This document shows positions 1 to 8,420 of a DNA stretch of 55,672 nt, piece by piece; position 1 is the first letter of the stretch, and every line of letters begins with the position of its first letter. Source of the stretch: Agrobacterium rubi TR3 = NBRC 13261 (lineage in GTDB: Bacteria > Pseudomonadota > Alphaproteobacteria > Rhizobiales > Rhizobiaceae); NCBI RefSeq assembly GCF_000739935.1, contig NZ_BBJU01000033.1:1-55672 (forward strand). Reading direction: 5' to 3'. The notes below the pieces were generated by a model. It did no database searches and was not told the origin of the DNA. It saw nothing but the letters and a program-made list of their open reading frames with translations. Made by a program: the position numbers and the translations under genes.

Positions 1-194
1 GCAAAGCGGTCATTCGCCCGTTGGAGCAATAGCCGTGAAGCCTAACTTTCGCGACAGACTTGGCGACGAGGAAAGTCAGGGAGCTTCTTCGAGATCAGCT
101 TGGACTTGCTTCTATTTTGGATTCGCCGGTCGCAAATAACCGGACATTCTGGCATTCTTCGAGTAGCAGTCATGCTCGAATGGAGGATACGAAG

Positions 195-575
195 ATGGCC
201 GAGCCACAAAAAAACATTGAGTTTGATGGCCCTCAGATGCAGGGAACGCATTATAAGCGCGCCGATATGGCAGGGTCTAATTTCGATGGCGTAAACCTCG
301 CCGACGCACAGTTTTACGCTTGTTTGACCAAGGCGAAGTTCACCGACACTAATTTAAGCGAAGCCGTTTTTGACGATATCAACCTTGCAGATGCGCGCTT
401 TAACGACGTCAATCTCTCTGGAGCCGCCATCACGAATGCGAACCTATCGCGCTTAACAATAAGCGGCGTGACGTTGGCAGATTCGGACATCAAAGACGCC
501 GATTTAACGGGCATGCGGATCAATGGCGTTCTCGTTACCGATTTGTTCGTCGCCTATGAACAGGCGAAAACCTGA
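195..575 (+). CDS. Pentapeptide-repeat protein
   Basis: A 126-residue protein made almost wholly of pentapeptide repeats of the A(D/N)LxX type. From about residue 20 onward units such as ADMAG, FDGVN, LADAQ, LSEAV, LADAR and LSGAA follow each other, with about 18 units to residue 115. Such proteins fold as a right-handed quadrilateral beta-helix; roles range from DNA-mimic gyrase protection to unknown scaffolding, and nothing here picks one. The reading frame stays open upstream to a TTG at 60, but the ATG at 195 follows GGAGG (182-186) with 8-base spacing, so that start is chosen; an ATG at 180 is the alternative. No signal peptide or membrane segment is visible. The gene stands alone. Confidence 0.8.
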   Translation: MAEPQKNIEFDGPQMQGTHYKRADMAGSNFDGVNLADAQFYACLTKAKFTDTNLSEAVFDDINLADARFNDVNLSGAAITNANLSRLTISGVTLADSDIKDADLTGMRINGVLVTDLFVAYEQAKT

Positions 576-794
576 TGGCTATTGACTTCCTTCGCAAATG
601 GCGCAGCGCGGAAAACCGCATGTGGCCCAGAGCGACATTGTGGGAAACGTTTAGCTCGCGTGCGTGACGCGGCTTGCGGTCACCCTACTTTTGAGCAATC
701 ATCTGCAGAATATCGATAATGCGGGCTGCCAGAGGATAAATCTATGTTTCATCGCTTCATGGCTTAAACCGTTTTGCCGTAGGGACGCCTCTCG

Positions 795-1697
795 TTGAAG
801 AATACTCGTCGCCAATCAGACCATCAGGCCAAGCAAACCCTGCATCGCTTCGACCTCAATCCTCCCGATGTCGATAGCTGCCTCTCTCAGCTCCACGCGG
901 CTTTCTCCCGTTATCGTCCGCGATGGGATTGGTGCCGCCAGTGCTTCACGGTAGATGACGAGGCACGAGCACGAAGTGCGGGCGATCCGCGTCGCGCCAC
1001 CCTGGAAAGCTTCGGGCAAATCTACTTTGAGCATCCGAACTGCTCCGGCGGCCGCGACACATTCCTGCATTGGCTGCCCCGTGCGCTGGAACTAACATTC
1101 CTTAACTTTGACCATGACTACTTTCCAATGGAAGGCGCTATGCGACTTGGGCTCTGGCGCTGGCCGAGAGAGAAACAGGATGCACTGCGCGGCTTGTTCT
1201 GCAGCGTCGCGATGAATTGGTTCAACGGCGGCGATCCCGTGCCATTCGAGCGTGTGATGCGCAAGTCGAACACAGACATGGATAACCTTGTGTCCGTACG
1301 CATCGTCAAAGCGCTCCTAATGCTTAGGATCAACCCCTTCGAGCTGTTTGCTTGGCTCGGACGAGCGAATTCAACCCGAGCGCGGAGCGTTCTGGTCGGA
1401 CTCACGACCCATGGGCATCTCGTTGACGAAGGTGACTACTATGTTCTGGACGATACCACCGACGAACCATTGCTGCACGAGGGAATTCGAGCCTTAGATC
1501 GCCTCGCTTTGGACGCTCTTCAGCGGATCGCCACCGACGAGCGGCTGATATGCCTATGGGATTGGGCTCACCGAGAAGACCGGATGTTGGCCCGCACTAT
1601 CGAGAATACGGAACCGTTGCGAACGCAACGTGCCCTGCGCCTGTTGGCGACGGAACGCCAGAAGGATCGCTTGATCGTCCAAGCTGCTGTCGTTTGA
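795..1697 (+). CDS. Conserved hypothetical protein, 300 aa, TTG start
   Basis: I do not recognise a named family. The protein is soluble-looking and rich in Trp, Arg and Leu. The stretch at about residues 90-140 (FLHWLPRALEL, then a WRWP motif) resembles a widespread group of uncharacterised bacterial proteins that carry an FLPRLLEL-like segment followed by a W-x-x-WP motif. The frame has no ATG before about residue 113, so the TTG at 795 is the most likely start, but it lacks a clear ribosome binding site. Codon use is somewhat less biased than in the neighbours. It is flanked on both sides by about 220 bp without genes. Function unknown; the coding call rests on the length of the open frame and its composition. 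Confidence 0.55.
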   Translation: MKNTRRQSDHQAKQTLHRFDLNPPDVDSCLSQLHAAFSRYRPRWDWCRQCFTVDDEARARSAGDPRRATLESFGQIYFEHPNCSGGRDTFLHWLPRALELTFLNFDHDYFPMEGAMRLGLWRWPREKQDALRGLFCSVAMNWFNGGDPVPFERVMRKSNTDMDNLVSVRIVKALLMLRINPFELFAWLGRANSTRARSVLVGLTTHGHLVDEGDYYVLDDTTDEPLLHEGIRALDRLALDALQRIATDERLICLWDWAHREDRMLARTIENTEPLRTQRALRLLATERQKDRLIVQAAVV

Positions 1698-1929
1698 GCC
1701 GCCGCTGGCGTACCCCTGTCTGGAAATATGTGTGCGATATCTTCGAATGCGCGTGACGGCTGCCGCAAGATCGAATGCCTCTTGAACCGCCACCTTTGGG
1801 ATCGTGAGGCGACCAGACACCCTTCGAGGAAGGTTCGGTGTTGGCGCATGCGGAAGCCAGCGTGCGATCCGGAGGAGACATTAAGATGCGGAACCGGTGG
1901 GCACGCATCCCATAATCGCTGAATGCGTA

Positions 1930-2676
1930 TCACCAACTCTTTTGCACAAGTTCGCCTGATGGAGCGCAAGCGTAGAACCCTGCTGTCGGTCCATATGCGT
2001 GGGTCGTTGCAAGAGCGACTCCAGGGCGAGCGCCTTCTTCAGGCGAATGACCAACTCCGTTGCCTGTCATATCGCTCGATGTGAGGCCGGGGTCCACCGC
2101 GTTCACTTTGATCCCTTCCCGATCCAGCTCCTTCGCGAGCTTGACGGTCAACATGTTCAGCGCAGTCTTGGAGGCGCAGTATCCGCCGAAACCGACCGTC
2201 CATGTTTCGCTCCGCATGTCCAAGGCATCCGTCAACGAACTTAGGCCGCTGCTCATCATTACGATCCGTGCCGCCTTCGATTTGCGCAACAACGGCAAAA
2301 AGGCTTGAGTGACGCGCATCACCCCGAATACGTTGGTGTTGAACATCCGCTGCATCTCGTCAATTGACTCCTCGGCAAGCGAGGGAGGCGGGCCAAACAT
2401 GAGCCCGGCGTTGTTGACCAATACGTCGAGATGCCCCACTGCACTCTTGACGATTTTGGCGGCGTTGGAAACGCTCTCATCGTCCGTGACATCGAGTTGC
2501 ACTGCACGGGCGTCAACGCCGTTTCCTCGCAGTTCGCAAGCTGCCATCTCGCCCCGTGACACGTCTCGGCATCCCAGCCAGACTGTGTGTCCGGCTGCGC
2601 CAAGCTGCCGCGCAATGGCGAGGCCAATACCCTTGTTTGCTCCCGTGACGAGTGCAGTGGGCGATGTGTGGGTCAT
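1930..2676 (-). CDS. Short-chain dehydrogenase/reductase (SDR)
   Basis: A 248-residue classical SDR, NAD(P)-dependent and probably cytosolic. The Rossmann glycine motif TGANKGIG is near the N terminus, NNAG follows at about residue 90, and the catalytic Ser and YxxxK lie in MMSSG and YCASK. This subfamily includes carbonyl reductases, but the substrate cannot be deduced. The start at 2676 is preferred over the ATG at 2694 because AGGGAC sits six bases upstream of it. The gene is 54 bp downstream of a MarR-type regulator on the same strand, and a 13-bp palindrome lies in the gap. The MarR protein therefore probably controls it, in response to a phenolic or electrophilic ligand typical of MarR proteins. 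Confidence 0.88.
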   Translation of the reverse strand: MTHTSPTALVTGANKGIGLAIARQLGAAGHTVWLGCRDVSRGEMAACELRGNGVDARAVQLDVTDDESVSNAAKIVKSAVGHLDVLVNNAGLMFGPPPSLAEESIDEMQRMFNTNVFGVMRVTQAFLPLLRKSKAARIVMMSSGLSSLTDALDMRSETWTVGFGGYCASKTALNMLTVKLAKELDREGIKVNAVDPGLTSSDMTGNGVGHSPEEGARPGVALATTHAYGPTAGFYACAPSGELVQKSW

Positions 2677-2713
2677 GATGACGTCCCTGATCATTTCGAT
2701 GTCAGAGACATAC

Positions 2714-2726
2714 TACGAAATTCGTA
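2714..2726. promoter_or_regulatory. Candidate MarR operator
   Basis: TACGAA-A-TTCGTA is a perfect inverted repeat about a central base. It lies in the gap between the stop of the MarR gene and the start of the SDR gene, where it would cover a promoter for the SDR. Size and symmetry suit a MarR dimer. Binding is inferred from position only. Confidence 0.5.
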
Positions 2727-2730
2727 ATAT

Positions 2731-3165
2731 TCAACCTTCGTATTTTGCAATTTGTTGGGTAAGCCTCAGAAATTCGGTTTGGTCGACGGAATCGAGGGCC
2801 TGCAGCATCGCTTTGCAGGATGCTCGATATCCATCGATATAGCCTGCAACGGCTTGCTGCCCCTCGTTCGTGATCGTCAGAGCCACCGACCTGCGGTTCG
2901 CCTCTGGCCGCTGCCGTTCAATCATGTCCCGACGGACCAGCCGGTCGGCCGAAGACGACATGGTCGTCAGAGCGACCTGAAGGTGCCGGGCAACATCCCC
3001 CAGGTTACACTCGGGATGCTCATCGATAAAAAGAAGCGCCTGAATGTCGAGGGGGTTGAGCGAGTTTTGCATGACTGCCGCTGCCTCCGCGACCTTGAAG
3101 CGGCGGGTAAAGCGCTCAAAGGCGGTAGCGAGTTTTTCGATTTGTTCGGGCGTAGGTTCTGTCAT
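2731..3165 (-). CDS. MarR-family transcriptional regulator
   Basis: A 144-residue winged-helix repressor of the MarR family. The DNA-binding helices are in residues 50-80 (LGDVARHLQVALTTMSSSAD), followed by the wing with DRLVRRDMIERQRPEANRRS, where the basic and acidic wing residues typical of MarR are visible; dimerisation helices are at both ends. The ATG at 3165 has AGGA directly against it, so spacing is poor, but no better start exists before residue 32. It lies upstream of, and in line with, the SDR at 1930-2676. A second short inverted repeat (GAATA-GG-TATTC, 3213-3224) lies about 50 bp upstream of its own start and could serve autoregulation. Ligand unknown. Confidence 0.88.
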   Translation of the reverse strand: MTEPTPEQIEKLATAFERFTRRFKVAEAAAVMQNSLNPLDIQALLFIDEHPECNLGDVARHLQVALTTMSSSADRLVRRDMIERQRPEANRRSVALTITNEGQQAVAGYIDGYRASCKAMLQALDSVDQTEFLRLTQQIAKYEG

Positions 3166-3290
3166 TCCTGATATTAAGCATTTCTGCTCCGAGGACGTAA
3201 GGCATTACCCCAGAATAGGTATTCCTTGAATTTATGCGATAACCGCTAATGGCGCAGTGCAGCCATCCCCGGCATTATAACTTTCTTCGG

Positions 3291-3310
3291 GAAAGCGGAA
3301 ATTATTTCCG
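3291..3310. repeat. 20-bp repeat with 15-bp palindrome, copy A
   Basis: GAAAGCGGAAATTATTTCCG. The inner CGGAAA-TTA-TTTCCG is a perfect inverted repeat. An identical 20-mer occurs at 13359-13378. Both copies lie in non-coding DNA within 150 bp of the 3' end of an electrophile-response gene. It could be a dispersed regulator site, a small REP-like element or a transcription end signal. Confidence 0.6.
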
Positions 3311-3451
3311 AGAACTCGCTGGTTGAATGCTTCAAACAGTCTGTGACGAATGACGGTTTGGGCCCGCAAGGAGAACGTCCGTTCCTTTTTGCAACAGTCA
3401 TGGAAGCGGACATGCCGCTTTGAAAAAGAGAGCTTTATGCAGGTGAAACCG

Positions 3452-4456
3452 TCACTGCGAAACGGCAACGACAACCTTCCCCTTGGCGCGCCCGGTTTCG
3501 ACATAAGCCAAGGCTTCCGCCGTCTGCGAAAAGGGAAACACCTTGTCGACGACAGGACGGATGGCGCTAGCGTCGATCAGCTTGGCGATCTCCTGCAGTT
3601 GCTGGCCTTCCGCCCGCATGAAGAGGAACGAATAGTCGACGCCCCGGCTCTTTGCCTTTTTCAGAATCCCTCTGCTCAGCATCCGCATGACAAGGCGCAG
3701 AATGAGGTTCAGCCGCAGGGATTTGGCGAAGGGGACGTCTGGCGGTCCGGAGATCGAGATCAGTTTACCGCCGGGCCTCAATACATTCACCGACTTTGCT
3801 AACGCCTTGGCATCCTGGCTGTTCAGCACGAGATCGTATCCCAAGAGCACCTGTTCGAAGTCCTGCGTCTTGTAGTCGATGACCACATCCGCGCCGAGGC
3901 TTTTGACAAGCTCGACATTTGCTGCACTGGTGGTGGTCGCCACGCTGGCACCGAGATGTTTGGCGAGTTGGATGGCGAATGTGCCGACACCGCCGGACCC
4001 TGCCTGGATGAACACCTTTTGACCCGGCTTGACCTTGCCAACCTCAACAAGCGCCTGCCACGCGGTCAGTCCGACCAGGGGGATCGAGGCAGCCTGCACC
4101 ATGGACAGGCTTTTCGGCTTCACCGCCAAGTCTGCGGCATCAACCGCTATCATTTCTGCGAAGGTGCCAGCCCTGTGATCCCGCGGACGTCCGTAGACTT
4201 CGTCGCCTGCCTTGAACTGTCGGACATTGCCGCCGACGCGGAGAACCGTTCCAGCCAGATCATGACCGAGGATGAAGGGCGGGCGATAAGGCAGGAACAG
4301 CTTGAATTCGCCGTCACGCACCTTGGAATCGAGAAGGTTGATTGCGGTGGCCTCGATGCGAACCAGCACGTCATTGGCACTGATCTCGGGATCTGGCATG
4401 TCTGCTAGACGCAGGGGACTATTCTTCTTGTATTTGTCGACAACGAAGGCTTTCAC
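3452..4456 (-). CDS. Zinc-independent quinone oxidoreductase-like protein (MDR superfamily)
   Basis: A 334-residue medium-chain dehydrogenase/reductase that uses NADPH. The N-terminal GroES-like domain spans about residues 1-120 (GHDLAGTV, then FKAGDEVYG). The nucleotide-binding domain carries AGSGGVGTFAIQLAKHLGA at about 150-170. The zinc-ligand pattern of alcohol dehydrogenases is absent, which fits the quinone-oxidoreductase/enoyl-reductase branch that reduces quinones or alpha,beta-unsaturated carbonyls. Translation starts at a GTG (4456) behind GGAG with 8-base spacing. It follows a short-chain dehydrogenase on the same strand with a 124-bp gap. Its neighbours are other NAD(P)H-dependent reductases and efflux genes, which points to detoxification of reactive carbonyls. 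Confidence 0.85.
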   Translation of the reverse strand: MKAFVVDKYKKNSPLRLADMPDPEISANDVLVRIEATAINLLDSKVRDGEFKLFLPYRPPFILGHDLAGTVLRVGGNVRQFKAGDEVYGRPRDHRAGTFAEMIAVDAADLAVKPKSLSMVQAASIPLVGLTAWQALVEVGKVKPGQKVFIQAGSGGVGTFAIQLAKHLGASVATTTSAANVELVKSLGADVVIDYKTQDFEQVLLGYDLVLNSQDAKALAKSVNVLRPGGKLISISGPPDVPFAKSLRLNLILRLVMRMLSRGILKKAKSRGVDYSFLFMRAEGQQLQEIAKLIDASAIRPVVDKVFPFSQTAEALAYVETGRAKGKVVVAVSQ

Positions 4457-4580
4457 GGGTTTTCTCCGGTGTAAGACGATTATCAGGTCAGGCCGCCGGG
4501 AAAGACAGAGCTTTCAGCACGAACTCGGCATGGTAATGCAAGATCGCACCGTGGCCGGCGTCGTCAAAGACCAATAAATC

Positions 4581-5402
4581 TCAGGCTATGTTGAATTGCT
4601 TGCGCAGGATACGATCAAACAGCGCACGCGGGAGGAAACGGCGGGCAAACGCGGTCTGTCGGGCAGCCTTGCCTGAGGGGTAGCGCAGCCTTGGCTTCCG
4701 GGCCTGGGCTGCGGCCAGGATGGTCGCCGCGACATCCCCCGCCGTGTCGCCATCAGCCATCGCTGCGTTGAACGCGGCCTGATACCGGGCGAATGTCTGG
4801 CTGTAGGCCGCCACGGGACGATCGCCTTGCGGTGAGTTGGCTTCGATCGAGGTCTTAGTGGCCCACGGTTCGATGACGGCGACCCGGATGCCGAACGGCC
4901 GCACTTCATGGTCCAGGGATTCGGAATAGCCCTCGATTGCGTGTTTGCTGGCAGTGTAATAGGCCCCGAAGGGACCAGGAATAAGCCCCACGACCGAGCC
5001 AATATTTAGGATTCGACCATCGAGCTGTTGACGCATGATCGGAAGAATTTCGTTCGTCACCCGTACGACGCCCAGAAAATTGGTGTCGAACAGCGCGCGA
5101 ACCTGCTCGACCGAGCTTTCCTCTGCTGCTCCCGATACGGCGTATCCGGCATTGTTGACAAGCAGGTCAATGCGGCCGAGTTTTGTGTGGGCGAGTGCCA
5201 CGGCGGCGGCAACGGAAGCGTCCGAGGTTACGTCGCAAGCGATCATTCTGATACCGTCGCTGACCTCGCCGGGTGCCGCCTTGCGGCTTGTGCCGATGAC
5301 CCGGTAGCCCGCCCGGCTGAGCGCCAATGCCGCTGCCTTCCCGATACCGCTGGAGGCACCGGTCACGAACGCAGTCTTCTGTCCTTTTGATGCAGAGGTC
5401 GC
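4581..5402 (-). CDS. SDR family oxidoreductase
   Basis: A 273-residue classical SDR. TGASSGIG lies at about residues 15-22, NNAGY at about 90, and the catalytic serine and YxxxK in NIGSVVG and YYTASK, giving the complete Asn-Ser-Tyr-Lys set. It is slightly longer at the C terminus than the minimal family, with a basic tail (RRFLPRALFDRILRKQF), like SDRs annotated as retinol or 17-beta-hydroxysteroid-type reductases in Rhizobiaceae. The open frame extends to 5435, but the ATG at 5402 is a better match to relatives. It is separated from the upstream OYE gene by a strong hairpin (5487-5510), so it may have its own promoter. Substrate unknown. Confidence 0.85.
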   Translation of the reverse strand, partial: ATSASKGQKTAFVTGASSGIGKAAALALSRAGYRVIGTSRKAAPGEVSDGIRMIACDVTSDASVAAAVALAHTKLGRIDLLVNNAGYAVSGAAEESSVEQVRALFDTNFLGVVRVTNEILPIMRQQLDGRILNIGSVVGLIPGPFGAYYTASKHAIEGYSESLDHEVRPFGIRVAVIEPWATKTSIEANSPQGDRPVAAYSQTFARYQAAFNAAMADGDTAGDVAATILAAAQARKPRLRYPSGKAARQTAFARRFLPRALFDRILRKQFNIA

Positions 5403-5486
5403 CATTGGCTTTCTTCTCGATCTGGTGCGCGACATTTGTCCGCGCAGCCTTGGGAGTTGTCAGGAATTGATAGTGATCGACATGAG

Positions 5487-5510
5487 GGGGCCGCGCCGAG
5501 GTGCGGCCCC
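5487..5510 (-). terminator. Hairpin downstream of the OYE gene
   Basis: GGGGCCGC and GCGGCCCC form a perfect 8-bp GC stem with an 8-base loop, just past the stop of the leftward OYE gene. There is no T-run, so it may slow or partly terminate transcription rather than act as a full intrinsic terminator. Confidence 0.5.
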
Positions 5511-5519
5511 GATGATGGC

Positions 5520-6614
5520 TCAATGACCGGCGGTCTCGGTAAAGCGCGGATAGTCAGTGTAACCCGCAGCGCCTCCGCCATAGAGCGTGTCCGGATTGAT
5601 CTCGGCCAAGGGCACACCGCTTTGCAGTCGCTCCACGAGATCGGGATTAGCGATGAACGGGCGTCCGAAGGCAATGAGATCCGCCCTGCCATCGGCCAGA
5701 TGCGAGGTCGCAAGGTCGAGATCAAAGCCATTGTTGGCGATGTAGGTTTTGCTGAAGCGGCTACGGAGCGAACCGTAATCAAAGGGTGCAACGTCGCGCG
5801 GGCCGCCGGTAGCACCTTCAACGACATGAATGTAGGCGATGCCGAGAGCATCAAGTTTATCGACAATGTAATCGTACTGCGTTTGGGGATCGCTGGAGGA
5901 AATGCCGTTGGCGGGCGAGACCGGAGAAATTCGGACGCCTACGCGCTCGGCACCGATTTCCTTTGCCACCGCGGCGGTGACTTCGAGCATGAGACTTGCG
6001 CGGTTTTCCACGGAGCCGCCATAGGCATCCGTTCGAACATTGGCACCGTCTTTTGCGAACTGCTCGAGCAGATAGCCATTGGCCCCGTGAACTTCAACAC
6101 CGTCGAAACCGGCTTCGATGGCATTGGCTGCCGCCTTGCGGAAGTCGTTGACGATACCGGCTAGCTCATCAATCTCCAGGGCGCGGGGCTCGGACACATC
6201 GACGAAGCCATTGTTGACAAAGGTCTTGGTCGCAGCACGAATGGCCGAGGGCGCAACAGGCAGGCCGCCATTGGGCTGCAGGTCGACATGGCTGACGCGA
6301 CCAACATGCCAGAGCTGCAGGACGATGCGTCCACCCTTTGCGTGTACAGCAGCCGTTACCTTGCGCCAGCCGTCGATCTGGTCCTTCGTATAGATGCCGG
6401 GCGTGTCCTGATAGCCCTGGCCCTGCTGAGAAATCTGGGTGGCCTCGGAAATGATCAGCCCTGCAGAAGCACGCTGGGCATAATATTCGGCGGTCAGGTC
6501 GCCGGGCACGAAGCCCGCGCCGGCGCGATTGCGGGTGAGCGGTGCCATGACGATGCGGTTTGCAAGCGTGATTGCGCCTAAGCTGGTGGGTTCGAAGAGC
6601 GTGGTCTTTGTCAT
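5520..6614 (-). CDS. nemA: Old Yellow Enzyme, alkene reductase (NemA type)
   Basis: A 364-residue FMN-dependent ene-reductase that reduces activated C=C bonds such as N-ethylmaleimide, quinones or nitro compounds with NADPH. It is a TIM barrel: the FMN-contacting N terminus reads NRIVMAPLTRNRA, HGANGYLLEQF at about 180 carries the His/Asn substrate-anion pair typical of the classical group, and FGRPFIANPDL at about 325 is the phosphate-binding end. The start at 6614 is chosen because the ORF extension to 6743 has no similarity to the family. It lies 55 bp downstream of an SDR gene on the same strand and probably shares its TetR-controlled promoter. The second OYE of this window (36392-37483) has a His/His pair and belongs to another subgroup. 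Confidence 0.93.
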   Translation of the reverse strand: MTKTTLFEPTSLGAITLANRIVMAPLTRNRAGAGFVPGDLTAEYYAQRASAGLIISEATQISQQGQGYQDTPGIYTKDQIDGWRKVTAAVHAKGGRIVLQLWHVGRVSHVDLQPNGGLPVAPSAIRAATKTFVNNGFVDVSEPRALEIDELAGIVNDFRKAAANAIEAGFDGVEVHGANGYLLEQFAKDGANVRTDAYGGSVENRASLMLEVTAAVAKEIGAERVGVRISPVSPANGISSSDPQTQYDYIVDKLDALGIAYIHVVEGATGGPRDVAPFDYGSLRSRFSKTYIANNGFDLDLATSHLADGRADLIAFGRPFIANPDLVERLQSGVPLAEINPDTLYGGGAAGYTDYPRFTETAGH

Positions 6615-6669
6615 GATATCACTTTGATATTTTTTCTGGAGCAGCGTGGGTTCATCGAGTGCGGAAAGC

Positions 6670-7458
6670 TCACACCGGCGTGCGATAGCGTTCAGCAGGA
6701 AGCGCGTTGACGAGATTGCCAAGCATGGATTTGCGCGCGCCATCGAGGGCGTCCCACTGGCCGATATCGTGCAGCGGCGGGATGGTCACCAGTTCGCGAC
6801 GGTCGAATCCGACCAGGGCTGCATCGACCAGATCGCCCACTTCCATGACATTGCTCATCGCATTGACGTCGGCACCGACGTGATCCCAGATTTCGGTTCG
6901 GGTTGTGGCGGGAAGCACGGCCTGAATGTAAACGCCCTTCGGGCCGAGCTCATGCGCAAGTCCCTGGGACAGGAAGAGGACGAACGCCTTGGTTGCACCG
7001 TAGACGGTCATGCCGAATTCCGGGGCGAGGCCGACGACCGAACCGATATTGACGATTGCGCCTTCTCCTGCCTTGGCAAGACGGGGAGCAATAGCGCTGG
7101 AAAGCCTGACGAGCGCGGTCGCGTTGAGCGCAACCAGCTTGGTCATGTCATCGACGCTCTGATCGACGAAGCTTCCACCGATCGCCGTTCCGGCATTGTT
7201 GACGAGAATGCCGATGCGCGCATCGTCACGCAGCCGGGTTTCAACCTTTGCAATATCCGTTGCCTGCGTGAGATCGGCGGGGAGGATGTCGATCGTCACG
7301 CCGGTTTCCTGGCGCAGACGGCTTGCAAGTATCTCCATGCGCGCCGTGTCTCGGGCGACCAGCACGAGATCATGGCCGCGGTGTGCGAACCGTTCGGCAT
7401 AGGTGGCACCGATGCCAGTGGACGCACCGGTAATCAGGACTGCGGAAATTTGGCTCAT
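6670..7458 (-). CDS. SDR family NAD(P)-dependent oxidoreductase
   Basis: A 262-residue SDR with TGASTGIG near the N terminus, NNAG at about 85, NIGSVVG (catalytic Ser) and YGATK (Tyr/Lys). It is of the DltE/YqjQ-like group often annotated as a short-chain oxidoreductase of unknown substrate. The ATG at 7458 is preferred to 7506, because the latter would place the start inside the operator region. It is transcribed divergently from a TetR regulator (7570-8118) and is followed after 55 bp by the OYE gene, so the two enzymes look like a two-gene operon repressed by that TetR protein, which would fit a response to electrophiles. Confidence 0.88.
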   Translation of the reverse strand: MSQISAVLITGASTGIGATYAERFAHRGHDLVLVARDTARMEILASRLRQETGVTIDILPADLTQATDIAKVETRLRDDARIGILVNNAGTAIGGSFVDQSVDDMTKLVALNATALVRLSSAIAPRLAKAGEGAIVNIGSVVGLAPEFGMTVYGATKAFVLFLSQGLAHELGPKGVYIQAVLPATTRTEIWDHVGADVNAMSNVMEVGDLVDAALVGFDRRELVTIPPLHDIGQWDALDGARKSMLGNLVNALPAERYRTPV

Positions 7459-7491
7459 TGGATTGCTCTTTTCTCTGATTGAACCTATATT

Positions 7492-7507
7492 CATGATAAT
7501 CATCATG
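7492..7507. promoter_or_regulatory. TetR operator half of a pair, site 1
   Basis: CATGAT-AATC-ATCATG is a perfect inverted repeat with a 4-base spacer. It lies 34 bp upstream of the SDR start. A second site with the same arms and spacing lies at 7521-7535, centre-to-centre 28 bp. Inferred target of the adjacent TetR protein. Confidence 0.65.
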
Positions 7508-7520
7508 ATTGGATTTAAAT

Positions 7521-7535
7521 ATGATCGCCATCATG
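7521..7535. promoter_or_regulatory. TetR operator half of a pair, site 2
   Basis: ATGAT-CGCC-ATCATG repeats the arms and 4-base spacer of the site at 7492-7507. It lies 35 bp before the TetR start, so one repressor could control both divergent genes. The 28-bp spacing would put two dimers close to the same face of the helix. Confidence 0.65.
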
Positions 7536-7569
7536 TAAATGTCAACAGGTGTTGCGGAGAATTTTGAAA

Positions 7570-8118
7570 ATGAAGGTCAGCCGAGAACAGATGGCAGAAA
7601 ACCGTCGCCGGATTCTGGATGTCGCGAGCCGGTTGTTTAAGGACAAGGGGTTCGATGCGGTCAGTGTGGCCGAAGTCATGAAAGCAGCCGGACTGACCCA
7701 TGGCGGCTTTTACGGACACTTCACGTCAAAGGACGATCTTGTGGCCCAGACGCTTGCACAGGCGCTGGCATCTGACAGTGTCGGAGACGGCGAGTTCAAC
7801 AGTTTCGTCCGCTCTTACCTCGCACCTCGTCATCGGGATAATCCCGGCAATGGATGCCCGACGGCAGGCCTCGCCGCCGCTATTCGTCACCAGACGCCAG
7901 CCGCAAAAGCCGTCATGACAGAAGGATTGCGCACCCAAATCGCGCGTATCGAGCAGGCGCTTCCGGAGCAAGGTGCAGCCGAAAAGCGCCGTGCAGCGAT
8001 CGGAAGCTGGGCCGCAATGGTGGGAGCCGTCATCCTTGCCAGAGCGGTCGATAATCCTGAATTGTCTGACGAGGTTCTTGAGCAGACGCGCGCTTGGATC
8101 GACACCCGTGTCGGCTAG
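7570..8118 (+). CDS. TetR/AcrR-family transcriptional repressor
   Basis: A 182-residue regulator. The TetR DNA-binding domain is at residues 1-50: MAENRRRILDVASRLF, then a helix-turn-helix ending in GGFYGHFTSKDDL, the signature of the family. The C-terminal ligand domain carries GCPTAGLAAAI, which places it in the group with NGCP-type C-terminal domains close to regulators of OYE and SDR genes (NemR-like electrophile sensors). One Cys in that GCP motif could be redox- or electrophile-sensitive; that is inference. The ATG at 7570 follows GGAG and is preferred over the TTG at 7549. It faces away from the SDR-OYE pair, with two matching operators between. Confidence 0.9.
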   Translation: MKVSREQMAENRRRILDVASRLFKDKGFDAVSVAEVMKAAGLTHGGFYGHFTSKDDLVAQTLAQALASDSVGDGEFNSFVRSYLAPRHRDNPGNGCPTAGLAAAIRHQTPAAKAVMTEGLRTQIARIEQALPEQGAAEKRRAAIGSWAAMVGAVILARAVDNPELSDEVLEQTRAWIDTRVG

Positions 8119-8420
8119 GGCATCCGAAAGCGCACAATCTGCGCAGTCGATCCGGTAGAGGCCAATGCTCACCACCACGAGGACCGATCTCCCCGGAAAC
8201 ATCTGACGTGCCGCGGCTCAATGTTACCATTCGATCGCGGCACCCAGACACGGAAAATACTGGATTAGAAAGACTTAGTTGCAGCGCGCGTCGTTTCTCG
8301 GTTTGATGGTTACCACACCACGAGCCTCTGACCATGATCGAGCGACGGCCGCTTCCGGATGCTGCAAACTTCTGGCAGCATCCATTCCGATGGCGGATTA
8401 CTTTAGCTGGATCGGTTGGC
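8119..8420. other. Gene-free stretch between convergent genes
   Basis: About 300 bp between a TetR gene and the leftward RND pump gene. No credible coding frame. It holds a separated inverted repeat, GTGCCGCG (8208-8215) and CGCGGCAC (8236-8243), with a 20-base loop, which may be a weak transcription end signal for one or both convergent genes. Confidence 0.4.

Noticed and set aside
3232..3504. Leftward 90-codon open frame over the repeat copy A region
   Set aside because: It overlaps the end of the quinone oxidoreductase gene, contains the palindromic repeat, and has no family resemblance.
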